Of a stretch of 13,394 nucleotides of DNA, positions 13,222 to 13,394 are shown in pieces. Position 1 is the stretch's first letter; every line of letters begins with the position of its first letter. Under the pieces are notes generated by a model. It worked only from the letters and a program-made list of their open reading frames with translations, was not told the DNA's origin and searched no databases. A program made the translations under genes and the position numbers. This stretch comes from Legionella_A sp049239925. GTDB lineage: Bacteria; Pseudomonadota; Gammaproteobacteria; Legionellales; Legionellaceae. The DNA lies in NCBI GenBank assembly GCA_049239925.1, contig JBMLTO010000079.1:1-13394 (forward strand), written 5' to 3'.

Positions 13222-13394
13222 ATGCAATATCGTAGATTGATCATTCCAGGCACATGCTATTTTTTCACGGTAGTGCTTCAAGATAGAAGTAGTGATTGAT
13301 TAATCCAAAGAATAAATGAACTACGCCAGGCATTTAATCAGGTTATTGAACGTTATCCATTTATAATTGATCTAGATTACATCCACTACAATCC
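13222..13394 (+). pseudogene. REP-associated tyrosine transposase (RAYT, Y1/IS200-like), broken and cut by the window edge
   Basis: From ATG 13222 the frame reads MQYRRLIIPGTCYFFTVV, the standard RAYT N-terminus (..YRR..IPG..YFFTV...). TGA at 13297-13299 interrupts it, and the same frame resumes as INELRQAFNQVIERYPFIID, the next family segment. It then jumps to LDYIHYNP, a motif that normally lies about 90 residues later (..DYIH.NPVKHG). The central part with the HUH metal-binding histidines (PDHLH) is therefore deleted. The protein would be a single-strand-specific HUH-like nuclease that moves REP sequences; this copy cannot be active. It continues past the right edge. Confidence 0.8.

Noticed and set aside
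1..13394. CRISPR array, prophage or toxin-antitoxin system
   Set aside because: No regularly spaced repeats, no phage structural genes, and the lone HTH protein has no toxin partner beside it.

Overview
The window looks like a piece of an AT-rich gammaproteobacterial chromosome, best fitting the Legionella/Coxiella side of the class. This is an inference from protein character (RimK, a CtaA/CtaB/SURF1/SCO block, PncC, a YdfG-type dehydrogenase, an SbmA/YddA-type ABC transporter) and from base composition; no marker in the window fixes the genus. It reads as a stable block of housekeeping genes bracketed on both sides by decayed mobile DNA.

Left edge (1 to about 970): a stack of broken mobile elements. 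The 5' half of a group II intron lies on the minus strand (1-628). It sits antisense inside an IS3-family transposase gene, and the intron's EBS1 and EBS2 pair with the flanking exon bases. The IS3 remnant (631-782) is joined directly to the N-terminal remnant of an IS5-like transposase on the other strand (778-917).

Core (1123 to 12735): corA (plus); an intergenic region with an inverted repeat, a palindrome and a promoter; a 79-residue HTH regulator (plus); rimK (minus); then a minus-strand operon for cytochrome c oxidase assembly. In transcription order that operon is SURF1, a SCO/thioredoxin-like membrane protein, ctaA (heme A synthase), ctaB (heme O synthase) and a SCO copper chaperone. 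A small DUF2909-type membrane protein is transcribed divergently. This is the conserved order found next to coxB-coxA-ctaG-coxC in Pseudomonas and relatives, but the oxidase structural genes are not next to it here. Then come a secreted Rap1a/Tai-like protein (plus), pncC, a dienelactone hydrolase and an SDR oxidoreductase (all minus), and an ABC transporter with a fused ATPase (plus) behind a good sigma70-type promoter.

Right edge (12773-13394): the 3' end of a second group II intron (maturase C-terminus, domain V, domain VI) on the minus strand, a REP-like hairpin, and a decayed REP-associated (RAYT/IS200-like) transposase that runs off the window.

Metabolically, CtaB farnesylates heme B to heme O, CtaA oxidises heme O to heme A, SURF1 helps insert heme A, and the SCO proteins deliver copper or manage thiol redox for an aa3-type oxidase. 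I found no clearly new multi-gene system. The most notable signals are the intron-in-IS nesting with matching EBS/IBS pairs, the two same-orientation intron fragments around the 12-kb block, the cox assembly genes detached from the oxidase genes, and several unexplained inverted repeats.
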